A DNA stretch of 64,000 nucleotides from Bacteroidota bacterium (GTDB lineage Bacteria > Bacteroidota > Bacteroidia > Bacteroidales > Lentimicrobiaceae), in contig WSXU01000001.1 of assembly GCA_009773455.1 (NCBI GenBank), positions 436,073 through 500,072 on the forward strand, in the 5' to 3' direction. Below, in pieces: positions 54,491-62,186 of the stretch (positions within the stretch are counted from its first letter, which is position 1; each line of letters starts with the position of its first letter). The notes under the pieces were generated by a model. It was not told the origin of the DNA and did no database searches. It was given only the letters and a program-made list of their open reading frames with translations. A program made the translations under genes and the position numbers.

Positions 54491-54819
54491 AATTCATTAT
54501 ACTTTCTGGCTGTGCCTTTTGACTTCTCAACCGGATACTTTTCACCATTTTTCCTTATTTTGTCCAGCACGATTTCTTTTACATCAAATCCATACTTTTC
54601 GGCTAACAAGAAAGCGAATGCAAAAACGTCTGCCAGCTCTTCCCTAACTTTTTCTGTTTTTGCCTCATCTGAAGCCTTCCATAAAAAAGTCTCCAGAAGT
54701 TCTCCTGCTTCAACACTGATGGCAAGTGCCAGATCCTTAGGGTTGTGGAATTGTTCCCAGTCCCTGTCATTGCGGAATTGAATCAGCTTTTCGGTAATTA
54801 TCTTCAGATCATTGTTCAT
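54487..54819 (-). CDS. MazG-like nucleotide pyrophosphohydrolase
   Basis: The 110-residue all-alpha protein has the MazG metal motif Glu37-x-x-Glu40 (SVEAGELLE) and Glu61-x-x-Asp64 (EELADVFAFAF). It is about the size of single-domain iMazG/RS21-C6 enzymes, which hydrolyse (d)NTPs to monophosphates. It is cotranscribed with, and overlaps by 4 bp, the nuclease-helicase-peptidase gene, so the two work together. A nucleotide-depleting or modified-nucleotide-clearing role in defence is plausible, but not shown by the sequence. Confidence 0.88.
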   Translation of the reverse strand: MNNDLKIITEKLIQFRNDRDWEQFHNPKDLALAISVEAGELLETFLWKASDEAKTEKVREELADVFAFAFLLAEKYGFDVKEIVLDKIRKNGEKYPVEKSKGTARKYNEL

Positions 54820-55119
54820 AGAATCAGGTTTTCAGAGTTTTCTTAATGGTAAATTTTCTATAATTACTCCATCTTATGAATGCAGTAATTTCAGCTTTTT
54901 ATATTCTCTAATTTTCCAATAGCCATAAGTTACACCTTTCTAGAGGACAAATTGTTGACTTTTATCTGTAATGATGAAATCATCAATACATGGGTATCCA
55001 TCTGTGAAATTTTAATAGAAACTGAAAAAGAAGCAAACTTAGACAGAATATGTCAAAGCTAAAATATTATTGCGAAACTTAAAAGTGTTATCCAAAAGAA
55101 GGTAATAAATGTCTAATCT

Positions 55120-55400
55120 CCCCAAAATGGGCTTTACCTTTTCCTGAAAAGGAGCCCTTCTTTTAACCAAAAGGGGCGCTCCTTTTTTCCAAAAGGTACT
55201 TATCATTTCTCTGGTTGTTGCTCAACACTTCCTGAAATCATGCTCATGACTTAATCAAATCATGCTTGTGATTTCCCCAATTCATGCTTATCGTTTTCCG
55301 GAAAGCCGTACGGCTTTTGTTGGAAAGATGCCTATGGTTTACCCAAACGGTGCTTATGATTTACCTGAAAGCCGTACGGCTTTTTACTGCAGGAGACTTA
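55120..55400. repeat. Degenerate 22-23 bp tandem repeat array with embedded palindromes
   Basis: About ten units share a core like ATGCTTATGATTTNCC preceded by AAA/GAAA. Examples of spacing: ATGCTCATG near 55239, ATGCTTGTG at 55262, ATGCTTATC at 55285, GTGCTTATG near 55351. Two copies of the perfect 16-bp palindrome AAAGCCGTACGGCTTT (55302-55317 and 55368-55383) interrupt the array, 66 bp apart (three units). Confidence 0.7.
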
Positions 55401-55608
55401 TCGTTCCGGCAGCCGGATCTGATCGCTTCCGGAAAGGATGCTTTGCCCGCTGCCAAAAGGAGAGGATGGAATTCCGGGCTTTGCTTTTCTCAAAAGTTTA
55501 TTTTTAGCCAGTGTATTCTGGTCATTGGTGGCTGTAGGTCCTGGAACACCCGGAATTGAGAGGATGTCGTTTTGCTCAGGATGAATTTAATATTATCATT
55601 TATTACCC

Positions 55609-55682
55609 TTATAGCAGTAAATTGTTATACTTTTACAATATAATGAGTACTAAAAGATCCAATTTTGCTGTTATAGCAGTAA
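55609..55682. promoter_or_regulatory. Paired direct repeats upstream of the hip operon
   Basis: TTATAGCAGTAA occurs at 55609-55620 and again at 55671-55682, 62 bp apart (about six helical turns). Paired sites in the control region of an HTH autoregulator are likely operators for the HipB-like protein; this is inference. Confidence 0.5.
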
Positions 55683-55722
55683 TAATTCACCAATTACTTG
55701 CAATTGTATTGATAATTGCTTA

Positions 55723-55746
55723 TTTTTACCGCAATAAAAGTAAAAA
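55723..55746. promoter_or_regulatory. Inverted repeat at the hipB start, candidate operator
   Basis: TTTTTAC and GTAAAAA are exact inverted arms with a 10-bp spacer, and the right arm ends at the A of the hipB ATG. The position would let a bound repressor block initiation. Confidence 0.5.
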
Positions 55747-55988
55747 TGGCACAATTTCAGGAATTGGCAGAAGTGATCAGGCTACACAGAAAAGTAGCCG
55801 GGTTAAGCCGTGTTCAGTTGGCAGAGCTTGCCGGCGTTGGCAAAACGGTGATTTATGATATCGAGAAAGGAAAAGAAGCCATTCAATTGGACACCCTGCA
55901 AAAAATTTTAAAAGTACTTAACATAAAAATAATGTTAACCAGTCCTTTAATGGAGGATTTACAAAACAGTGAAAATGAGAAAGGCTAA
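55746..55988 (+). CDS. hipB: HipB-like HTH antitoxin
   Basis: The ATG start gives 80 residues; an earlier in-frame start would place it inside the operator-like repeat. The Xre/Cro helix-turn-helix spans about 8-62 (AEVIRLHRKVAGLSRVQLAELAGVGKTVIYDIEKGKEAI). HipB proteins bind DNA operators and hold the kinase in an inactive complex. Its last 14 bp overlap the start of the next gene, so the three hip genes are translationally coupled. Confidence 0.88.
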   Translation: MAQFQELAEVIRLHRKVAGLSRVQLAELAGVGKTVIYDIEKGKEAIQLDTLQKILKVLNIKIMLTSPLMEDLQNSENEKG

Positions 55989-56289
55989 GGTTTTCGTTAA
56001 AGGTGTTGAAGCAGGAATACTTACCGAGTTCGTACAAAACAAAGCGTATTTATTTGAATATCATGAGGGGTATGAGGGCCCTGCCGTTTCACGGACAATG
56101 CCCGTTAAGCTTAAGGTTTTTAATTTCAATACGTTTCCGCCATTTTTTGATGGCCTGTTACCTGAAGGATTTCAACTGGAGGGGTTGCTGAAAATAAAAA
56201 AAATTGACAGGAATGATTGCTTCTCCCAGTTAATTGCTGTAGGAGAGGATATGGTAGGAGTTGTTACAGTTAAAGAAATACCAGAATGA
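55975..56289 (+). CDS. hipS: HipS-like protein (separate HipA N-terminal subdomain)
   Basis: From the ATG at 55975 it has 104 residues. The whole protein matches the N-terminal subdomain of HipA: KAKVFVKGVEAGILTEF, YLFEYHEGYEGPAVSRTMPV, FNTFPPFFDGLLPEGFQLEGLLK, then DCFSQLIAVGEDMVGVVTV. In E. coli HipBST the separate HipS, and not HipB, neutralises the HipT kinase. The same split order is seen here. It overlaps hipB by 14 bp and hipT by 4 bp (ATGA). Confidence 0.85.
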   Translation: MRKAKVFVKGVEAGILTEFVQNKAYLFEYHEGYEGPAVSRTMPVKLKVFNFNTFPPFFDGLLPEGFQLEGLLKIKKIDRNDCFSQLIAVGEDMVGVVTVKEIPE

Positions 56290-57218
56290 ACCGTTGCCCG
56301 ATAACATATGCTCCCTGTGGAGACAGCCGGTATAGCGATGCTGGTCTCAGGCTTCTGGCTCCCGGATTAATGACATTAACAGAAATTGAATACACTGCGG
56401 CAGAACAAAGAACAGAGGCCTACAACCGTGCAACAAAAATGTCAATCCAGGGTGTACAGCCAAAGCTGAGTGCAAAATTGAACATTAAGGAAGGGAAATT
56501 CGAAATCATCGATACCGGCGGTCGGTATATACTGAAACCACAGCATGAGTTCTACCCGGAAATGCCGGAGAATGAAGACCTGACCATGAAACTTGCAGAG
56601 ATGATTGGTCTGGAGGTTCCTCTGCATGGTCTGATATGGTCGAAGGACGGTTCACTGACCTATTTCATCAAACGCTTCGACAGAAAGGGAAAGAATGACA
56701 AAGTACCTGTGGAAGATTTTGCTCAACTGGCTGGTTTGAGCCGGGACACAAAGTATAAGTACAGCATGGAGAAGGTTGTTAAACTGATTGATGATTATTG
56801 CACCTTTCCTGCCATTGAAAAACTGACACTATTTAAGCTTGTCCTGTTTGGTTACCTGGTTGGCAATGAAGATATACACCTGAAAAATTTCTCCATTATT
56901 ACAAACAATAACAGGGTATCGCTCTCCCCATGTTATGATCTTGTTAATTCAACGATAGAATATAAAGAACAGGATGAAGAAATTGCGCTGCCCCTGAAGG
57001 GGAAGAAAAAGCATTTAACCCGTAATAATCTGATTGACTATTTTGGCATTGAAAAATGTGAGTTAAACTCTAAGAGCATCGACAAAATTCTGGATTCAAT
57101 CTCATCAGTGACTGATCAATGGGATGAATTAATTGAAATTAGCTTTTTATCAAAAGAAATGAAAGCCAGGTACCATGCTTTGCTGGAAACTAGGCTTGGA
57201 ATTTTGAAAATCCGTTAA
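56286..57218 (+). CDS. hipT: HipT-like serine/threonine kinase toxin
   Basis: The 310-residue protein lacks the HipA N-subdomain, which is the preceding gene. It starts with a Cys-containing segment (NRCPITYAPCGDSRYSDAGLR). The Gly-rich loop carrying the autophosphorylation site reads MSIQGVQPK, with Ser53 at the position of HipT Ser57 and HipA Ser150. Lys84 (YILKPQ) fits the ATP Lys. The catalytic Asp196 and Asn201 lie in GNEDIHLKNFSI and the metal Asp218 in CYDLV. Known relatives phosphorylate aminoacyl-tRNA synthetases (GltX by HipA, TrpS by HipT) and stop translation. The target here is unknown. Confidence 0.88.
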   Translation: MNRCPITYAPCGDSRYSDAGLRLLAPGLMTLTEIEYTAAEQRTEAYNRATKMSIQGVQPKLSAKLNIKEGKFEIIDTGGRYILKPQHEFYPEMPENEDLTMKLAEMIGLEVPLHGLIWSKDGSLTYFIKRFDRKGKNDKVPVEDFAQLAGLSRDTKYKYSMEKVVKLIDDYCTFPAIEKLTLFKLVLFGYLVGNEDIHLKNFSIITNNNRVSLSPCYDLVNSTIEYKEQDEEIALPLKGKKKHLTRNNLIDYFGIEKCELNSKSIDKILDSISSVTDQWDELIEISFLSKEMKARYHALLETRLGILKIR

Positions 57219-57527
57219 TCATTATTCCTATGGTTGATAAGTTCCCCTGATACATCCCCTGAATTTTCAGAATCCAATTATAGTGCAGTTATTCAATGTA
57301 TTATGGTTCTCTCCGTAGCTCTTGCAATTCTATCGGGGCTGAAATTCCCGGGGTTCTGGTGGTACCCATGCTTTGATTCATATGCGGGTGTGATTGTCCA
57401 AAAAAAACTGAGCCCTGAAAGGTTCAAGGCTCAGAGTAGCGGCTAACTGAGAACATTTATGCCGGCACGAAACGATAGGCCTCGCTACTGGTTATTCCGG
57501 GGGCAATCACCGGAGTAACATTGACGG
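57219..57527. other. Spacer between hipT and the T9SS protein gene
   Basis: No gene is supported. The only clear element is the leftward terminator at 57400-57434. Confidence 0.5.
57400..57434 (-). terminator. Intrinsic terminator after the beta-propeller T9SS gene
   Basis: On the minus strand CTGAGCC/GGCTCAG with an inner TTGAA/TTTCA helix is followed by a run of seven T. Confidence 0.85.
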
Positions 57528-59567
57528 CTATTTATTCACCAGAATTTTAAACTTTTGCACTGTTTCATTTCCGGAAATCAACACGATGTAGACTCCGTTA
57601 ACAAGTCCTTCGGTGCTTATTTCATTTGCATGATTATTCAGTTCCTGGTTCAGCACCCTCAGGCCTGACATAGAATATACCTGCATGGTAACAGGCAATT
57701 CGGTTTCCAGGGGCAGATCCAGATGCAGTGCGCCCAGGGCGACCGGATTCGGATAAAGTCTGATTTCTTCTGAACCTGTTATCATGGTGTTGGCTGAAGG
57801 ACATTTGGCCAATGCATTCGCTTTGTTGCTCCAGGCTGAACTTCCGGCAGTGTTTACTGCCCGCACTTTATAGTAATACCTCTTTCCCCTGGTTAAACCC
57901 GTATTTGTATAGGTTCTTATGTTTGCCGGAACTGTTGCAATGGGTGTGTAAACGCCATTTACTGTCATCGACCGGACAATTTCAAAGCTATCCTCATTGT
58001 TTGAATTATCGGTCCAGTTGAGTTTGATTGAATTACAGCCTGCAGTAGCAGCCGTGAGATTTGAGGGCGCTGCCGGAAGGGTAACCGGTGTATTGGTGGT
58101 TGCATTTGCCACATTGCTCCAGCCCGAACTTCCGGAACTGTTTACAGCCTGTATTCTGTAGAAATAGGTAGTAGAACTGTTTAATCCGGTATTGGAATAG
58201 GAGACTGTATTGGCAGGCAGTGTCGCCACATTGGTATATCCGCTTCCGGATGCCAACGACCGCTGCAGAATAAAACTTGTTTCATTGGTTGAATTGTCTG
58301 TCCAGCTCAGTCCAATGGAGGTTGTTCCGGTGGCTGTTGCCGTCAGGCCCGATGGAGCCGCCGGTAATGTCACCCCACCGCCTGATTGCGATAATTTTGC
58401 AGTGGTACCACCGGCAACATAAACGCTGTTATCTGTTCCGAAGTCGAGCGCATAAGCATATCCACCCGAAAGTGTGGCTGTCCAGGCCGAAGTACCATCA
58501 CTATTTACCTTACAAACAGCCATTGCTGTCATAATGCTGGCTGTCAGGTAGGCCGCATTTGACGCATCAAGCCTCATCTGGGTATGAGATAACAAATTGT
58601 TACCGGGCCCGTCGGCATCCAGATTCTGCCACAATTGGTTGCCATTGCTGTCATATTTGACAAATGCAGCACCGAATGAGCCTGAATTGGGGAATCCACT
58701 GATTACCGGATTGTTATCGGATCCGGCTTCTACCCTGAGAGCAGCAATGGTACTGGTGCTTTCCCAGATGGTTGTTCCTTCAGGAGACAATTTTCTGAGT
58801 ACACTCCCGGCCCCTGTTGAATAATTGCCATTGATCAGGTATGAATTACCAAAACTATCCCCGGCCACATCGCCAGTGGTAAGGCTGTTGATTCCGGCAG
58901 TGTTCCAGATCAATCCCCCATTCAGGTTAATTTTGGTGTAGGCATTGATACTTCCGGTAATTCCTCTCTTTGATATGATAATATGGTTATCGGGAGTAAA
59001 TTTGAAATTAAGCGGGGCTCCTCCTCCTGTATCAAAGTAAGACCAGAGGGCCGCTCCATCCGGACTGAACTTTTTAACTTTTGTAACCATACCGGTTCCA
59101 CTGTTTCCCAAACCCAACACATAAATATTATCCTGTGCATCGATCAGGCATTTTCTTGTAGAAGATCCGTCAAAATCAGTCTCATAAACAACCCTCCACA
59201 GCAGATTGCCGGCAGGACTGAATTTCATCAGCAAGCTATTTGCGTTAACAGGATTGGAATAACCCGACCTGATGGTTCCGGAAACAATAACATTTCCCTG
59301 GCTGTCTGTTTCAACCCAGGTAGCCACTTCATGCCGGGTTGAATTTGTGTTGTTGTAAGGAACTTCCCAAAGAATATTACCGTTGGCATCTCTTTTTGTA
59401 ACGGTTATATCACCGGCAGGGTTGTAATCCCAGTAAGCAGTATAAACATTATCAGAGGCATCTGTGGCAACAGCTACAGCAGCAGGATAATTTACCCAGC
59501 TCACAGTAACCTGTGCACTAGCGGCTGAACCCACAATCAGGCAGAATAAAATTAATAACTTGTTCAT
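57528..59567 (-). CDS. T9SS-secreted beta-propeller protein with two FN3 domains
   Basis: The Met of MNKLLILFCLIVG was chosen since it starts a signal peptide (cleavage after ASAQ); the product has 679 residues. Residues about 20-405 are SBBP/YVTN-like beta-propeller repeats with the recurring phrase KFSPAGNLLW, KLSPEGTTIW, KYDSNGNQLW. Two fibronectin type III domains follow (each with PSGLTA/PSNLTA and LSWTDNS/LNWTDNS). The last 80 residues are a type IX sorting domain (IRLYPNPVALGAL through GVYIVLISGNETVQKFKILVNK). The protein is exported to the cell surface or medium; its ligand or function is unknown. Confidence 0.88.
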   Translation of the reverse strand: MNKLLILFCLIVGSAASAQVTVSWVNYPAAVAVATDASDNVYTAYWDYNPAGDITVTKRDANGNILWEVPYNNTNSTRHEVATWVETDSQGNVIVSGTIRSGYSNPVNANSLLMKFSPAGNLLWRVVYETDFDGSSTRKCLIDAQDNIYVLGLGNSGTGMVTKVKKFSPDGAALWSYFDTGGGAPLNFKFTPDNHIIISKRGITGSINAYTKINLNGGLIWNTAGINSLTTGDVAGDSFGNSYLINGNYSTGAGSVLRKLSPEGTTIWESTSTIAALRVEAGSDNNPVISGFPNSGSFGAAFVKYDSNGNQLWQNLDADGPGNNLLSHTQMRLDASNAAYLTASIMTAMAVCKVNSDGTSAWTATLSGGYAYALDFGTDNSVYVAGGTTAKLSQSGGGVTLPAAPSGLTATATGTTSIGLSWTDNSTNETSFILQRSLASGSGYTNVATLPANTVSYSNTGLNSSTTYFYRIQAVNSSGSSGWSNVANATTNTPVTLPAAPSNLTAATAGCNSIKLNWTDNSNNEDSFEIVRSMTVNGVYTPIATVPANIRTYTNTGLTRGKRYYYKVRAVNTAGSSAWSNKANALAKCPSANTMITGSEEIRLYPNPVALGALHLDLPLETELPVTMQVYSMSGLRVLNQELNNHANEISTEGLVNGVYIVLISGNETVQKFKILVNK

Positions 59568-59872
59568 AATTAAGGTTTTTGGATTTAATTTATCAAATTT
59601 GTTGTCAGGTGTTGTGCTGTTTGTCAGAAAACCGGTAGTTATCATCTTCCTTCAAAATTGGAATTACGAAAAAATTCTGATCTCAACGCTTATGCAGTGA
59701 TAAATATCACATAGGGTAAATGTTTCTTTCCTGTTGTGATGTTGTTCCTGTTTGCTTCGTTTTCGTGCAATTGTATGTTGCAGACCGTAACTCCTTTTTT
59801 GTCATCCTTTAAGTCAGCCTATGGCGACATGACATGTCGCTATAAGCCTGCAAGGCCCGGAAGTTTACAACC
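59568..59872. other. Spacer with a perfect short palindrome
   Basis: No gene is seen. GCGACATG and CATGTCGC (59824-59840) form an exact palindrome with a 1-nt centre, 33 bp beyond the stop of the VCBS-repeat gene. It lacks a T-run, so it is not a usual terminator. CAAATTTG near 59607 is one mismatch from a -7 box for the gene at 59567. Confidence 0.5.
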
Positions 59873-61861
59873 TCATTGTTTCCCGTCGTTTATTCTGATC
59901 ATTCGTTTCGTTTGCGCATGGGCTCCGGCCTGTAAACGGACATAGAATATCCCGGCCGGCAAATCCCTGGCATCCAGGATAATTTCATGTGTCCCCTTCT
60001 GCCTGTTTTCATTCACCGGTACAAGAATTTCCCTCCCTTCACTGCTGAAAACTGACAACCTTACCGGTCCCGTTACCGGGATTTCATAACTTATAACCGT
60101 TTGTTTGCTGAACGGGTTCGGATAATTCTGGTTTAAGCGGTATCCTGCTTTTTGCCCATCGGGGGTTTGTACTGCGGTAATATCGCCTATGCTGAACTCG
60201 CCCATGCTTGCCTGACTTCCGCTGTAGGCGGCATCCACCGTACGGAGCGCCCATTGGTAGGTTCCGGTTTCCAATCCGGTCAGCAACCATTCTGTTACCG
60301 CACTGATGTTCCCGGGTTCGGGGGTACGTGCCGGAAGGTCAACCGGGATATTGTTGCGGAAAAGCTCCAGATGATAGGTGAGCGCACTGCCCGGGGTATG
60401 GTCGTCGCTGCCGGGAAGCCACCTCAACAGGGCGGTGTTTTCGGCAGGCGTTGTAACCTCCAGCCCTGAAGGGGCCTGCGGGGGCTCGTTCTGACCGGGG
60501 GCCTCGTTCCGGTACAGGTGCATCTGCGCTTCCACCAGTCCATTGCCATCCGGAACAAAATACTGTCCGGCGATGAAATAATCGAGGTCTCCCTCCCCGT
60601 CGATGTCGAGCCATGAGAAGGTGCCGCCACGGTCACCGCTTGACCGGGGTGCCGGCAGCTCGTTGCCGGAATCGGTGAATGTTCCGCCGATGTTGGTATA
60701 AATTCTGGCCCGCCCTTCAATGTTGGTGCCCGAATTGTAGTTCCCGGCCAGCAGGATATCCATATCCCCGTCTGAGTCATAGTCAGCCCAGGTGGCCGCA
60801 GTGAGGTCAAACCAGCCTTCACCGGGCAGATCGGCAATAACCTCCTCCGGAATGTAGTTTTCATTGTCGTTCCGGTAAATTCTCAAGGCCATGTGCGTGA
60901 AGCTGCCATCGGTTTCCCTGATATTTCCGGCCACCAGCACGTCCAGATCCCCGTCGCCGTCATAATCACCCCACTGAGCCTCACCATGCTCTACACTCAG
61001 GGTCCCCAGGATATCTTCCCCGGTAAAGATCCCGTTTCCGTCATTCCGGTAGCGACGGATAAAGCCTTCGCCGGTCAGCGGGGCTATGTTCACCAGCAAC
61101 AGATCAAGGTCCTGATCATTGTCGAAATCGGCCCAGGCACTCTGGGCATGCGCCGTGGAGGTAAAAACGGAATCGGTTTCGGTAAAAATAAATCCGCCGG
61201 TAGCATTGGGTCCGTCGTTGCGCATCAGCGAAGTACGATAGGAGAAGGTAGAGAAATCGAATACCGAAGGTACCAGGAGATCGGAGTCGCCGTCGTTGTC
61301 AAAATCGGCCCAGGTGAGGGAACGCAGGTCAAAATCAGCCTGGCTGTTGTCTTCCCAGTAGCCGGGCAGCCCGCTATCGGTCATGACCATCGATCCGGCA
61401 TCGTTCCTGTAGATAACGGTAGCGCCATCGGTACCCACTGCAAGGTCGAGGTCACCATCACCATCGGCATCGCCCCAGGCCATATCCGCGTTTCCGGTAG
61501 TTAGTTCACCCATGGGTACTTCAACATGGGTAAATGCCCATGAGGATGGTCCGGCAGACCCGTCGTTGCGCAACAGCATCAGCCTGTAATCAACACTTTC
61601 GTTGTAAATCACATAATAGCCCAGCATGGCGATGTCAACATCACCGTCGCTGTCATAGTCGGCCGGGGCCGTGGTGATGACCCAGAAATCCTCCTCCGGA
61701 GGAGTAATAAACAGGGTATCCTGCGGGGTTACCTCGGTAAAACTTCCGGTTTGTGCTGAAGCACCAAAAGAAATCGTCAACAGCAGGAAAATAAATGCCG
61801 GAATTTTCCCGAAAGCGGGTTCCGCTGCTGCCATCAATGTGTGTAAGGTTCTTTTCATCAT
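59873..61861 (-). CDS. T9SS-secreted FG-GAP/VCBS repeat protein
   Basis: The start at the MMKR Met pair gives 662 residues; an earlier Met is excluded because it would lie upstream of the transcription start predicted from the promoter at 61883-61914. A signal peptide ends near FGASAQ. About seven repeats carry the Ca-binding DxDxDGDxD motif (YDSDGDVDIAML, DADGDGDLDLAVG, DFDNDGDSDLLV, DYDGDGDLDVLVAG and others), forming an integrin-like propeller. One FN3 domain (about 480-570) and a C-terminal T9SS sorting domain (LNQNYPNPFSKQTVISYEI to the end) follow. It is a cell-surface or released protein, probably for adhesion or ligand binding. Confidence 0.9.
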   Translation of the reverse strand: MMKRTLHTLMAAAEPAFGKIPAFIFLLLTISFGASAQTGSFTEVTPQDTLFITPPEEDFWVITTAPADYDSDGDVDIAMLGYYVIYNESVDYRLMLLRNDGSAGPSSWAFTHVEVPMGELTTGNADMAWGDADGDGDLDLAVGTDGATVIYRNDAGSMVMTDSGLPGYWEDNSQADFDLRSLTWADFDNDGDSDLLVPSVFDFSTFSYRTSLMRNDGPNATGGFIFTETDSVFTSTAHAQSAWADFDNDQDLDLLLVNIAPLTGEGFIRRYRNDGNGIFTGEDILGTLSVEHGEAQWGDYDGDGDLDVLVAGNIRETDGSFTHMALRIYRNDNENYIPEEVIADLPGEGWFDLTAATWADYDSDGDMDILLAGNYNSGTNIEGRARIYTNIGGTFTDSGNELPAPRSSGDRGGTFSWLDIDGEGDLDYFIAGQYFVPDGNGLVEAQMHLYRNEAPGQNEPPQAPSGLEVTTPAENTALLRWLPGSDDHTPGSALTYHLELFRNNIPVDLPARTPEPGNISAVTEWLLTGLETGTYQWALRTVDAAYSGSQASMGEFSIGDITAVQTPDGQKAGYRLNQNYPNPFSKQTVISYEIPVTGPVRLSVFSSEGREILVPVNENRQKGTHEIILDARDLPAGIFYVRLQAGAHAQTKRMIRINDGKQ

Positions 61862-61882
61862 CCTGATTTTTATGTTATGGTG

Positions 61883-61914
61883 CAAAGTAAGCACACCCTG
61901 AAGGATGATTCAAA
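61883..61914 (-). promoter_or_regulatory. Promoter of the VCBS-repeat gene
   Basis: On the minus strand a perfect TTTG (61911-61914), a spacer of exactly 20 bp, and TTACTTTG (61883-61890; 7 of 8 positions of the -7 element incl. TTTG) lie 22 bp upstream of the start codon. Confidence 0.75.
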
Positions 61915-62143
61915 CCATTGTTTCCCAACGGGAATAAACAGCGGCCCAACGGGAATGCCGGTCAGGTATCAGCCGGAATAAATCAAAAATATAAGAATGA
62001 TATTCCTTCTCCCGATCAAAGTCAGGCACCAACCTGATCCATGAATCAATGTAAATTACAACAGAAAAACCATTTGCGCCGAACCTTCAATATACGGTTA
62101 GCCTGTCCGCCAGAGTAGGGTAATCCGCAGGAAAAGTTATTGG

Positions 62144-62178
62144 TAGTTAATTGTTAATTGTTAGTTGTTAGTTATTAA
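62144..62178. repeat. Heptamer tandem repeat
   Basis: About five degenerate copies of TTAATTG/TTAGTTG lie 9 bp beyond the nuclease gene's stop codon. Confidence 0.75.
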
Positions 62179-62186
62179 CTCCATTA

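Larger units (their letters stand above)
54820..55745. other. AT-rich spacer with repeat array and hip operator region
   Basis: The 926 bp contain no credible gene. They hold a degenerate tandem-repeat array (about 55120-55400) and repeated elements near the hip promoter (55609-55746). The two divergent systems (MazG/helicase and Hip) share this spacer. Confidence 0.6.
61862..62186. other. Spacer with promoter and short tandem repeats
   Basis: No gene is seen. It contains the promoter at 61883-61914 and, at 62144-62178, a run of TAGTTAATTGTTA-like heptamer repeats that reaches the end of the nuclease gene. Confidence 0.6.

Noticed and set aside
55120-55400. Possible CRISPR array upstream of the hip operon
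   Set aside because: Units are directly adjacent 22-23 bp degenerate copies with no unique spacers, and no cas gene is in the window.
55262-55559. Two overlapping frames inside the repeat array
   Set aside because: The translated text repeats (RFPESRTAF/VFRKAVRLL) only because the DNA repeats; no gene-like start.
55975-57218. HipA broken by a frameshift
   Set aside because: The boundary falls exactly between the N-subdomain and kinase core, both pieces have proper starts and an ATGA overlap, and split HipS-HipT genes are known.
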